Positions 47,226-57,533 of a stretch of 64,000 nt of DNA are shown here, piece after piece. Where the stretch lies: contig CM119270.1 in the NCBI GenBank assembly GCA_051294375.1, positions 15,623,845 through 15,687,844 on the forward strand, in the 5' to 3' direction. The position numbers and the translations under genes are program-made. The notes beneath the pieces are model-generated. The model was not told where the DNA came from and did no database searches. It saw only the letters and a list, made by a program, of their open reading frames with translations. Origin of the DNA: Paraspadella gotoi. Lineage: Eukaryota > Chaetognatha. How positions within the stretch are numbered: the stretch's first letter is position 1; each line of letters starts with the position of its first letter.

Positions 47226-48051
47226 CCTGACGGGTGAACGATGAAGAATGGGAAAGTTGAGGTGTTGAGAAAAAAAAAGGAAATGAGCAATTAATAAGAT
47301 GATAAATGATGCGGAATGGGGAGGAGACGAAAAATACGAAGGTGAATATCGAACAAAAAATTATGAGATGAAAAAAGACAAGAAAATAACGAAAAGAAAA
47401 ATTATATTTTTATTAAATTTCACAGCTTCTGTAACAGATGACTTTGTACAGTTCTGAGGAACTTAATCTTTTCGTAATTCAAAGATCCAAAAATCTCTCC
47501 CTCCACCGGACTCACCGATCTCTGTGGTTTTTCTGCCTTAATTTCAGCACTTCAAAATGTTAAAATCGTTTTATTGCTTTACATTGTACTTGACATTCAT
47601 ATACACTATCGCACAGTCTACTATCGCACTATTATCACTGTATCAATATCGAACCCGCACTGTGAATTTTCTGCCTAACAAAGATTGTCTGTATTTTACC
47701 TTACCATCACCTCCTATGTAATGTAATTTTTCTGCCTCACCTCACATTTTCAAATTTCGCATGTGGCTTTGACTTTCAGTATCAAACCCGCACTGTGGCC
47801 CTTTTTTGCCCCTCACCTTTAACTTTCCAATATCAAACCCGCACTGTGCCTTTTCTGCCCCTCACCTTTTAACTTTCACTATCAAACCGATGTGCTTTGC
47901 TGCCTCTCACTTTGGACTTTCAAATCAAACCCGCGACTGTGCCTTTTCTGCCCTCACTTTGATTTCCATATCAACCCGCACTGTGCCTTCTTCCTGCCCT
48001 CACCTTAACTTTCAAATATCAACCCGCACTGTGGCCTTTTCTGCCCCTCAC

Positions 48052-48179
48052 CGTTGAATGTCGAATGACGACCGACTTTCCGTCGCACTGCAGCAGGTCT
48101 CTATTCCGCAAAGTCCTTGGTCGTCGCCGACGCCCCCGATGAACGATGAAAGCGGAAGCGGCGAGCAGCTACGATTCGC
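48052..48179 (-). pseudogene. Damaged copy of the copine exon at 39,139
   Basis: The SIVIVGVG-coding part is broken by indels and the acceptor is altered. Confidence 0.8.
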
Positions 48180-48692
48180 CTGATGAAACAGCGGTCAGAT
48201 TCCAGGTCCAAACGTCTTTTATCTATTACTTTTGAATTTTCATCAAATAAACTATTTATAAACAATATGTTGGTTTAGGGGAAGTGATTCGTCGATTAAT
48301 ATCATTTGTTTGTAAGGATATTTATATAAAGTATATTGAATACCATAACCTTTTTAGCAATATAACGTCAAGATATAAATAAATTTTCGTATCACGCCCA
48401 AAATTGGAAGTCCCTGTAACAATCTTAGTTCTTAGCTCAGTTTTTATCATGTCCATTTTCATGTTTTTATGTATCCTTTTGCATAGTTTTGGTTCCAGCC
48501 ATCATTTTTAATACATCACAGCCTCCCAACTACGTAATTCATTCCAGATTTCATTCATTCATAATTCATTCTTAATCATTCATCTCCTTATATCTCGCTT
48601 AACTCTGAAAAAAGCATCAAGAATCTCAATTACCACGTATCCAAGTGAATCCCCGACGTCCATTCACATCGTCTTAACTCGAATCGCATCAC

Positions 48693-48862
48693 CTGCTTCT
48701 GTCCTGATGAGATCGGCTGCGCCAATCCGTTCCCAGTGGATTGAGAAGCACGAAATAAATCTTGGTTCTTGTCTCCTTGCGGAATTGAGCTGGAGAGTTT
48801 GATAACGGTCCGGAAATTCGTCGGACCGTAAGTTCCACCGTTTCCAAGCAACGCTGATAGGC
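48693..48862 (-). pseudogene. Damaged copy of the copine exon at 39,766
   Basis: Fragments such as AYQRCLETVEL and GPT.F are still readable in separate frames; indels prevent a continuous reading. Confidence 0.8.
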
Positions 48863-50097
48863 CTGAGGCAAAAGGGATGGGGGGCGTGGGGCGGCGGATG
48901 GAATGAGATGCGGAGAGTCGTTTGTGGAATTGAAGGCGGGGAAAATCGTGATTGCGAGGCGCCTAGTTATGTGAGGCCCCAAATTGAGATGTTTAATTGA
49001 GGGGAAATGTGAACTTTTTGCCTAAAGGTGCTGATGCTTATTTAATCCATTGGATTAATCGAAGGAGTGGAGAAATTTAAAAGGCATCTAATCTATTATT
49101 GGATAAATTCGTGCAGGATTTTCTTTATTTTTTGCGAACCAAACCAATTCACCAGACAAGTTTTTACGAATACAAAAAAAACTATAACATCGTAATTAAA
49201 CGAGGCTGAACACGGTCAATCAGTCAAGTTAAATACGTCGCCCAAAGTTTAAAAAACCTAACCTGTCACAAGTACAATTCAGATAAGAGTCCGAAAGGTC
49301 AAAGTCAATAGTCAAACAAAGGTCGCGCAACATATTCTGTTATTGAGAAATTAGCGATTCAAGAGGCGCGAAAAAGAAGCGTCTTTTCTTCTTTTCTTTC
49401 TTTGTTTTTCTTTTTTCTTTCTTTTTCTTCTCTTTTTTCTTTTCTCTTCTTCTCTTGCTTCTTTCTTTCTTGTTTTTTTCTTTTCTTTTCTTTCTTTCTT
49501 TCCTCTTTCTTCTTTCTTTTTCTTTCTATTCTTCTTCTTCTGTCTCTTGCTCCTTTCCTTCATTCTTATTTTTCATTTTTCTTCAACGTTTCTTTTCCTC
49601 TCTCTCTCCTATCCACCCCCCCCCAAAAAAAAAGGACATAAACTATTAAAAAGAAAAAGAAAAGAAGAAGAAATTGCTTAGGAATAAATCTCCCCTTCTT
49701 ATAATTTCGTTCACCCTGACTGACCGACGCGGCATCGCGCGTGCCCGAATAAAATTCGACCTCAACTCTTTTTTCCTTTCGCGAATCCCTCACCTTTTTT
49801 TTAAACACATTTCCTTTTTTCCTTCTTTCTCTCTCTCTTTTCGACTCAGTTTCACTCGATTGTCAAGAGAGAGAAACAAATCATCTTTTATCTTTTTATT
49901 TCTTTTTTTTCATCATACTTTTTTTCTTCTTTTTACTCTATTCATTCAATTTTCTCTAACAGCCCCCCCAGCCCCCCACCCCTCCCTTTCCCCCTTTTCT
50001 TCTTCTCCAATCTCGTACTCACGTTACATTTGTCAGTACGCCTTAAAAAGTTAATCCGGTCTCCTCGTTCATCGAAGATTCTCTATTTGCATTTGCT

Positions 50098-50330
50098 TTT
50101 TTGCATCTTCAAAGCATCTTCAAAGCTTCTTCAAAGCATCTTCAAAGCATCTTCAAAGCATCTTCAAAGCTTTTTCAAAGTTTTTTCAAAGCACCTTCAA
50201 AGCATCTTCAGAGCAACTTCAAAGCATATTCAAAGCTTCTTCAAAGCTTCTAAAAAGCATCTTCAAAGCATCTTCTAAGCATCTTCTAAGCATCTTCTAA
50301 GCATCTTCTAAGCTTCTTCAAAGCATCAAT
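50098..50330. repeat. 11-bp minisatellite (GCATCTTCAAA)
   Basis: About 21 tandem copies with single-base changes (GCTTCTTCAAA, GCATCTTCTAA). Because 11 is not a multiple of 3, the open frame through it (Lys/Ser/Leu/Gln) is a by-product. Confidence 0.92.
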
Positions 50331-50743
50331 AATCACATTGGGTTAAAGAAACACCAAGCGCAGAAGTCACGGCCTCTTTTTCCATCTTCATCTCGAACCG
50401 TCCCCAAGTACCCCGTGTAAAAATACCTCAACTCGGCTCAAGATGGCCTCAATGACCTCAACAACCCCTCAAAGAGTGGCCTTGCCTAAAAGACCTCCTC
50501 CAACTACTCATAACTACCCTGAACAGCCTTCAAAGTATGAACTCACCTTAATTAACCCTTCTAACCTCGCTTAGCACCACTCCACAGTCCACACCCTTCG
50601 ACAGTGTGCCATCACGTTAATTACCCCTTCCGCTCATCTTAACACCTCTCCGCACTGCTCAAAGCGTGGCCTAGCTTTAATCAACACCTCCACCGTATTT
50701 AAAGACAACTCCCCACACCTCTCAACGGGCCCTGCCCCTTCAC

Positions 50744-50944
50744 CTGTATGACCCCCTCCACCCCGGTGCAGTAGGGGCTTTGCGGTTCCCCGTTGAGGGG
50801 GAACTCGTCGGCGACTCGTCCGTCGCTCCCGCCGGGAATGTTCATCGCGCCGAAGCCGAAGGCCGGGACGAGTTTGTCCGTGTCGTAGTCCGTGATGACG
50901 TTGCCCACCGCGCGAAGGACTTGTTCGTACTGGTTGGGGCGTTC
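50744..50944 (-). CDS. Copine exon: vWA segment PAFGFGA
   Basis: Acceptor rc CCTCGATTAG, donor GTGAAG, 201 nt, phase 0-0. It encodes ERPNQYEQVLRAVGNVITDY, DTDKLVPAFGFGAMNIPGGS, DGRVADEFPLNGEPQSPYCT and GVEGVIQ. It matches the family block NQYLQAL..VGEICQDYDSDK.FPAFGFGA..C.GI.GV. The loop after FGFGA is slightly longer than in vertebrates. Confidence 0.95.
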
Positions 50945-51098
50945 CTAATCGAGGGGTGGAAGAGAAAGAGGCGAAAGGTGTACGGGGTTGCGTTAATTAT
51001 TGATTCAATAGATCTTTTTAAATCGTTAATCCGTATGTACATATTTTTGTTAAATTTAAAATTTTCAATGATGAGATTTTGATTGTAATAAATAGTTA

Positions 51099-51350
<252 letters not shown>

Positions 51351-51526
51351 TTAGCAGAAGAAAGTAGGGCAGACAGACAGATCGATATACAGACTGACAA
51401 ACAGAGAGTAAATTAAGTCCGCGAACTGAAAGACGTCGGGAATACTTTCAACAAGATCGGAACGGAACTTTCAAACGGACGGACGGACGGACGGACGGAC
51501 AAAGAAGGAAAAAGAAGAAAGTTTAC

Positions 51527-51707
51527 TTTGATGAAATCGATGAATGATTCTCCCTTGCTTATGAAGCACTTGAGGAGGGAAACAACGCCCGAGTTCTTGT
51601 AGTCTTTTTTCTTTGCTTTCTTCTTGGGGTTAATGAGTTTGTATCTGCGGTGGATGGGGTAACCGAAGACGAGCTCGCTCAGCGACGTCATGAAGAATCC
51701 GATGAAA
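51527..51707 (-). CDS. Copine exon: end of C2B and linker to vWA
   Basis: Acceptor rc CCACCCAACAG, donor GTAAAC, 181 nt; the first base completes a Ser codon. It encodes FIGFFMTSLSELVFGYPIHR, RYKLINPKKKAKKKDYKNSG, VVSLLKCFISKGESFIDFIK. It matches FIGEF.TSL.EL..., LINPKK..KKK.YKNSG and FLDYI of copines. The Lys-rich stretch is typical of this linker. Confidence 0.95.
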
Positions 51708-52189
51708 CTGTTGGGTGGTCGGCGTGGGGGGGGTTGTGGTTGGGGGGGTGGGGGTATTGAGTGGGTAGGGGAGGAAAAGGGGTGGAGAAATGGGGTTAGG
51801 GGAAGAAAGGGGAAAATTTTAAAGAATTGAGTGAATGGGGGGAAAAAGCAAAATAATCGTTCGAATAAGAAAAAAAACACAAATTTTCTAAAACTGGTAT
51901 TAAAATTTTTTCTTTTGTTTTTGTTTTGTTTTGTTTTTTTTTTTTTTTTTAGATTAAAGGAATCGAAAAGTTTTCAAGAGAGTAAATGAGAAGTAAGGAT
52001 GAGCGTTTAAATGTTTAGGAAAACAAAATGGCGCTGGAACAGAAAAGGTTCGTTCCTTCTCCTTTTATTTTCTTCTTTTTTTTTTTCTTTAATTTACTTT
52101 GATTGGAATCGAATCGGCCATTTTGAACTCGATTTCCTTTCGAGACGACGGATTCAGTTCAGCCTTTTAATTTGCATAAATCTTTATTA

Positions 52190-52320
52190 ATTATTCTCCG
52201 CGACCGGCGGTCGAGAGGCGAGACGGAGATCGCCGAGTCTTGTGGTCGAGAGGGGTCGCGGGTTCGAGGCACCCTGCCGGGTTCTATCCATACCCGATAA
52301 TGGACCGCCTAATTCCGAAT
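52190..52320 (+). repeat. Possible tRNA-like fragment
   Basis: It contains GTGGTCGAGAGG and, 5 bases on, GCGGGTTCGAGGCACC, which resemble RNA polymerase III box A and box B. They are too close together for a functional tRNA, so at most this is a truncated tRNA-derived repeat. Confidence 0.2.
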
Positions 52321-52778
52321 AAAGTTTCGGCAATGACCTTTTTTACTCGGTGCCTATAAAGTATGTAGGCCACTGGGTATTTAAAAGGACGCGTAGGGAT
52401 GAATGTAGATTGTCTCTCCGATGAATATAGTTGGACTCGTTAAGAACTTCTCGTCGCGTCATGAATGATTCATACGTAATTGAGAACAGGCGTCGTGGGT
52501 GCTTAAAAATTACTTCGGTTCATAGACTTAAAGAATCGGTCGTTAGGTATTAGTACTAAAACCTCATTTACATTTAAATACAGGGTCCAATTGACTTATA
52601 AATATAGACTATAAAAGGTTAAGAAGAAATGTTTTTCTGCAATGTCCGGAAAAACCATTCAGTTACCAGTTAGTATTAACATTAAAAGTTACCAAAAACA
52701 AGTTAGTCTTTACATCGTAATCCTTAAGTAATTCCTTATTATCACTTACCTTTGGTCAAACTCTCCATAATCCCTTAC

Positions 52779-52906
52779 CTGTGAACGCCGCTCATGTTCC
52801 AGTCGAAGCATTCTATCTTCAACGGAGTTTCGTAATTCCCGTCGCTCAGTTCCAAAACCGGGATTTCGAAAGTCCTCCAGACCGGGTTTAACGAGGAGTA
52901 GACCAC
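52779..52906 (-). CDS. Copine exon: middle of C2B (LNPVW)
   Basis: Acceptor rc GTCCTTTTCCCAG, donor GTAAGG, 128 nt, phase 0 in and two bases out. It encodes VVYSSLNPVWRTFEIPVLEL then SDGNYETPLKIECFDWNMSG and VH. LNPVW and the FDW turn are C2B landmarks. In the calcium-binding loop the family pattern D-W-D-x-D-G-x-H-D is D-W-N-M-S-G-V-H-S here, so several acidic ligands are missing. Confidence 0.95.
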
Positions 52907-53607
52907 CTGGGAAAAGGACCAGGGGATGAGTTTTTGGTTTAGCGAGAGCTCGCGATTCGTTATTAGCGAGCGGAACAGGGAGAGAAAGAAACGAGTATGA
53001 ATGAATGAATTTAATCAAGATCTTGATTTTAAGTCATCCCAAAGTAATAAGTCGCAAAATTTTTAATTAAAAAAAGTGACGCTTCGTGCTAAAACTTTTT
53101 TATGACAAAGACGAGTGATGGATAAAGTCTTAATGCTGACTCCTATGGTTCCACTTTTTTTTTGGTCTGAAAGAAAAAGAAATTTCAAAGATTTTTTTTC
53201 ACGAGAATCTGATGAAACGGCGAACGTCATTTTTTTTTTTTTTTTGAAGGCCAAAGTCTTAGAGAGAAAAAAAATGCTGATTGGTCATTTTTTTTTTAAG
53301 AAAAGAGGATGATTGGGCCGAAGATATGGAAAAGAGAAATCAATTCTCTGGGTGAGAATTAAGAAACTGAAGGACTTATTATTTTCAATCCCATCCCGTC
53401 TTTTAAATTCCATTGATTAGCAACCATGCTAAAAAATCCATGGAATATAAGAAAATTAATATTATTGCGCTAATGAGCTCGAGAGGAGGGGGGGTTGAGA
53501 AATGATATTATTATTAAGATTTGGAAGACTCAGTGGGAAAATATAGAAAATTAAAAAAAAAAAAGCGGTTAGTCGAACGGCTTGAAAATGTTGAATCAAG
53601 AAGAATG

Positions 53608-53763
53608 GTTGAATGCATTGAATTAAGATTGCAAAATGTTTACTGTACTAGTTTTTAATAGTTGAATGCATTGAATTCAGATTGCAAAATGTTTACTGTA
53701 CTAGTTTTTAATAGTTGAATGCATTGAATTCAGTTTGCAGAATTTTTACTGTACTAGTTTTTA
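53608..53763. repeat. 53-bp tandem repeat, 3 copies
   Basis: Units start at 53,608, 53,661 and 53,714 with GTTGAATGCATTGAATT and end with TACTGTACTAGTTTTTAATA. The inverted arm has the same array at about 60,920-61,085. Confidence 0.92.
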
Positions 53764-54059
53764 AACTGAACTCGAATGAAAAGAATGAACGATAATATAT
53801 TGGGCTCTAGAAGTAGAAATTTCGTTTTGTAAAACTGTAGATCTTTAACAAATCTCACTTTAAACAATCTGAACTTAAATCATAATAATTAATGATTAAT
53901 AATTAATCACCGATTAGAACAACATCTTTAATTCTTTTCCGCTGCTATCGTCTTTGTTTTAGACTTCTTACGTCTTTGATCACGTCTCTCTCTATTGACT
54001 CTGTCTCGGTCTTTTCCCTCTTCATATTCGACTTCGTCTTTGCTCTCTTCTATTCGACT

Positions 54060-54062
54060 CCT

Positions 54063-54148
<86 letters not shown>

Positions 54149-54230
54149 CTTTCTTTTTAAAAAAAAAAAAAGAAAACCCTCTAATCATCTCTCCTCATTA
54201 AAGCGAAACCCGCGAAATTAACCAACTTTT

Positions 54231-54306
<76 letters not shown>

Positions 54307-54571
54307 AGCGGTCGATGACTATTTCGGGAGGCGTCGCCGACTTGTAAACCTTGAATCGCTCTCGGGTGCTTCCTAATGGATCATTTACGGCGAGAGAAGA
54401 TGTTGCCGCGCGCCGAGATGGTGGGGGGGGGGGTCAGGTGGAAAAGAGGGCAGGCCAGGGGGGACGAGGGGGGCGGCATCGGGCGATTAGCGAAGCGAAA
54501 GACGAGGAGACGAAATGGCGAGTTTTATCAATTCGAGGGATGGACGAGAGAGAGAGAGAGAGAGAGAAAAC

Positions 54572-54624
<53 letters not shown>

Positions 54625-54640
54625 AGAGAGAGGATACGCC
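54060..54640. repeat. (CT)n at 54,068-54,144 and 54,233-54,303; (GA)n at 54,546-54,632
   Basis: Dinucleotide tracts on both sides of the C2B exon copy. The 54,233-54,303 tract touches the donor, so the coding strand reads GTAGAGAGAG immediately after the exon. Confidence 0.9.
54307..54372 (-). pseudogene. Copine C2B exon, frame-damaged copy in the expected place
   Basis: This is the exon that should precede 52,779-52,906. It is 66 nt, three one-base deletions shorter than the copy at 57,064-57,132 on the other strand. As written it reads ...FKVYKSATPPEIVIDR and leaves the wrong phase. With the other copy's bases the family motif HRT appears before LNPVW. Acceptor CCATTAG and donor GTAGAG are present in both. 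Confidence 0.75.
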
Positions 54641-55279
54641 CACGTTGTAGTCGTTGTTTTCCGTAATATTGTTGTTGTTATTGAGGTAGTTTTCGTCGTG
54701 ATGATGAACGTTGTTTTCCTCGTTGTTGTTGTTGTTGTTGTCGTTGTAGCCAGAGAAGACGGGAAATCGCGGTCGAGTTTTCCTTACAAAAGCTATTGTA
54801 TTACTCTAAGCAATTTTATAGATAATTTGATAATTTCGCTTCTTTAATCAAGCAAAAAGGACGAACCTACTCCGCCACGCCAACAATAAAATATTTTCGA
54901 TAAAAAAAAATATATAAAAAAAAAGACAGGTCTGAGACGCGAACCCGTGACCTATTGGACGGCGAGATCTGACAGTCACGAGAGGTCGCGCGAATCGTCG
55001 GTCGGAATTTCCTTCGCAATAATAAAGTCAGTCGCTGATCGCTCTTTTATTTATGAAGATTCTTTGTGATAAAAGTTTATCGAGTTTTTATTAATAGGAC
55101 GATGGACTTTCACAAAGTCACAAACCACTAATGTGAGATGATTTAAAGGTGAGGTTTACTTAGTAGTTTACTTAATAATTTTATTATATTTCGCCTGATT
55201 ACAGATGAAAAAACATTTTTTCATCGGTCAAAGAAATCAAAATATTTTTTCGTATCGTTGGGAGAAAAAAGCTGCAACC

Positions 55280-55310
<31 letters not shown>

Positions 55311-55521
55311 GAAATTTATTTATAACAATATAGACAACGCCATTTTTTGGTTACTCTCTATATCTAGTATTATTAGTATTATTCACGTCATCAAAGAATT
55401 ATATCAAGAAACATGTAAAGAGTATCACTTTTCAAATCGTAAAATAAACTGTGAGCCTTTTATGAATTGCATTTTTATTCATAATCTCCAACAGTCCAAC
55501 TGTCAATGAAGGAAAGTGTAA

Positions 55522-55558
<37 letters not shown>

Positions 55559-55583
55559 NNNNNNNNNNNNNNNNNNNNNNNNN
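55559..55583. other. Assembly gap (25 N) at the centre of the inverted repeat
   Basis: A gap inside a (CT)n tract at the turn of the large inverted repeat, of the same size as the gaps at 15,203 and 41,095. Confidence 0.98.
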
Positions 55584-56811
55584 AAACTCTCATTCTCTCT
55601 CTTCTCTCTCTCTTTTCTCTCTGCTCGTCTCGTCTCTCGTCGTCATCTCTCCTCTCTCTCGTCTCTCTTCTCTCTCTCTCTCTCTTTCTTCTGAACTGAT
55701 CGAGAAGAATTTTCACGTAAGACGCTCGAGTGAATAAAAACGCAATCAGCGAGAGAGAGAGAGAGAGAGAAGAGAAGAGGAGAGAGAGGAGAGAGAGAGA
55801 GAGAGGACGAGAGAGAGGAGAAGAGAGAGAAGAGAGAGAAGAAAAGAGGAGAGGGGAGTTCCACACTTTCCTTCCATTGACAGTTGGACTGTTGGAGATT
55901 ATGAATAAAAATGCATTTCATAAAAGGCTCACAGTTTATTTTACGAATCTTGAAGAAAAGTGATACTTCTTTTACATGTTTCTTGATATAATTCTTTGAT
56001 GACTGTGAAATAATTACAATAATACTAGATATAGAGAGTAACCATAAAAAATGGCGTTTGTCTATATTGTATATAAAAAAATTTCAACCTGAGAGAGAGA
56101 GAGAGAAGAGGAGAGAGGAGGGTTGCAGCTCTTTTTTCTCCCTACGATACGAAAAAAATATTTTTGATTTCTTTGACCGCATGAAAAAATGGTTTTTTTC
56201 ATCTGTAATCAAGGCGAAATATAATAAAATTATTAAGTAAACTACTAATAAACCCTCACCTTTAAATCAATCTCACCATTAGTGTGTTTGTGACTTTTGT
56301 GAAAGGTCCATCGTCCATATTATAAAAACTCGGATAAACTTTTATTCACAAAGAATCTTCATAAATAAAAGAGCCGATCAGCGACTGACTTTATTATTGC
56401 GAAGGAAATTCCGACCGACGATATTCGCGGCGACCTCTCGTGACTGTCAGATCTCGCCTTCCATAGGTCACGGGTTCGCGGTCTCAGACACTGTCCTTTT
56501 TTTTTAATATATTTTTTTTTTATCAGAAATATTTTATTGTGGCGTGGCGGAGTAGGTTCGTCCTTTTGCTTTGGGAATTAAGAAAGCGAATTAATCAAAT
56601 TATCTATAAAATTGACTTAGAGTAATACATAGCTTTGTAAGGAAAACGCGACCGCGATTTCCCGTCTTCTCTGGCTACAACGACAACAACAACAAAACAA
56701 CGAGGAAAACAACGTTCATCATCACGACGAAAACTATCCTCAAAATAAACAAACAACAATATTAAGGAAAACACAGACGACTACAACGTGGGCGTATCCC
56801 TCTCTCTCTCT

Positions 56812-56848
<37 letters not shown>

Positions 56849-57063
56849 ACGATCTCTCTTCTCGTCTCGTTTACTTCTCTCTTCTCTCTCTCTCTCTCAT
56901 CCTCGAATTGATAAAACTCGCCATTTCGTCTCCTCGTCTTTCGCTTCGCTAATCGCCCGATGCCGCCCCCCTCGTCCGCCCCTGGCCTGCCCTCTTTCCA
57001 CCTGACCCCCCCCCACCATCTCGGCGCGCGCAACATCTTCTCTCGCCGTAAATGATCCATTAG

Positions 57064-57132
57064 GAAGCACCCGAGAGCGAGTTCAAGGTTTACAAGTCGG
57101 CGACGCCTCCCGGAAATAGTCATCGGACCGCT
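57064..57132 (+). CDS. Copine C2B exon, in-frame copy on the opposite strand
   Basis: In the right arm of the inverted repeat, 69 bases between CCATTAG and GTAGAG read EAPESEFKVYKSATPPGNSH then RTA in phase 0-0. Followed by VVYSSLNPVW from 52,779-52,906 this rebuilds the copine pattern HRTxV..LNPVW. The exon is therefore real, but its good copy lies in inverted orientation to the rest of the gene, which argues that the inversion is not the true locus order. Confidence 0.75.
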
Positions 57133-57156
57133 GTAGAGAGAGAGAGAGAGAGAGAG

Positions 57157-57206
<50 letters not shown>

Positions 57207-57282
57207 AGAGAGGAGAGTGAAAAAGTTGGTTAATTTTCGCGGGGGTTTCGCTTTAATGAAGGAGAAGATGATTAGAGGGTTT

Positions 57283-57349
<67 letters not shown>

Positions 57350-57371
57350 CGAAAAGAAAGAAAAGAGAGAG

Positions 57372-57410
<39 letters not shown>

Positions 57411-57533
57411 AGAGAGAGAAGAGAAAAGAGAGAGGAGAGAGAGAGAGAAGAGAAGTCGAATAGAAGAGAAGCAAAGACGAAGTCGAATATGAAGAGGGAA
57501 AAGTACCGAGACAAGAGTCAATACGAGAGAGAC

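Larger units (their letters stand above)
44598..50022. repeat. Copine 3' region, copy 2 (indel-ridden)
   Basis: It matches 35,721-41,094 in the same orientation and order, with small insertions and deletions every few tens of bases, mostly in homopolymers. All four exon copies are frameshifted. It runs straight into the intron before the exon at 50,744, so it lies on the path of the real locus. The simplest reading is unpolished long-read fill of a region already present as copy 1. Confidence 0.9.
53060..55520. repeat. Large inverted repeat, left arm
   Basis: It is matched in reverse complement by 55,862-57,533 and 60,678-61,640. It includes one copy of a C2B exon (54,307-54,372), a three-copy 53-bp repeat (53,608-53,763), and several (CT)n/(GA)n tracts. 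Confidence 0.9.

Noticed and set aside
50030-50278. Lys/Ser/Leu/Gln-rich protein
   Set aside because: It is the translation of an 11-bp minisatellite, which repeats every 33 bases in any frame.
54930-55020. tRNA gene on the minus strand (GGGTTCGCGTCTC resembles box B)
   Set aside because: The T-arm does not pair properly and no acceptor stem or box A at the right distance is visible. At most it is a tRNA-derived repeat fragment.
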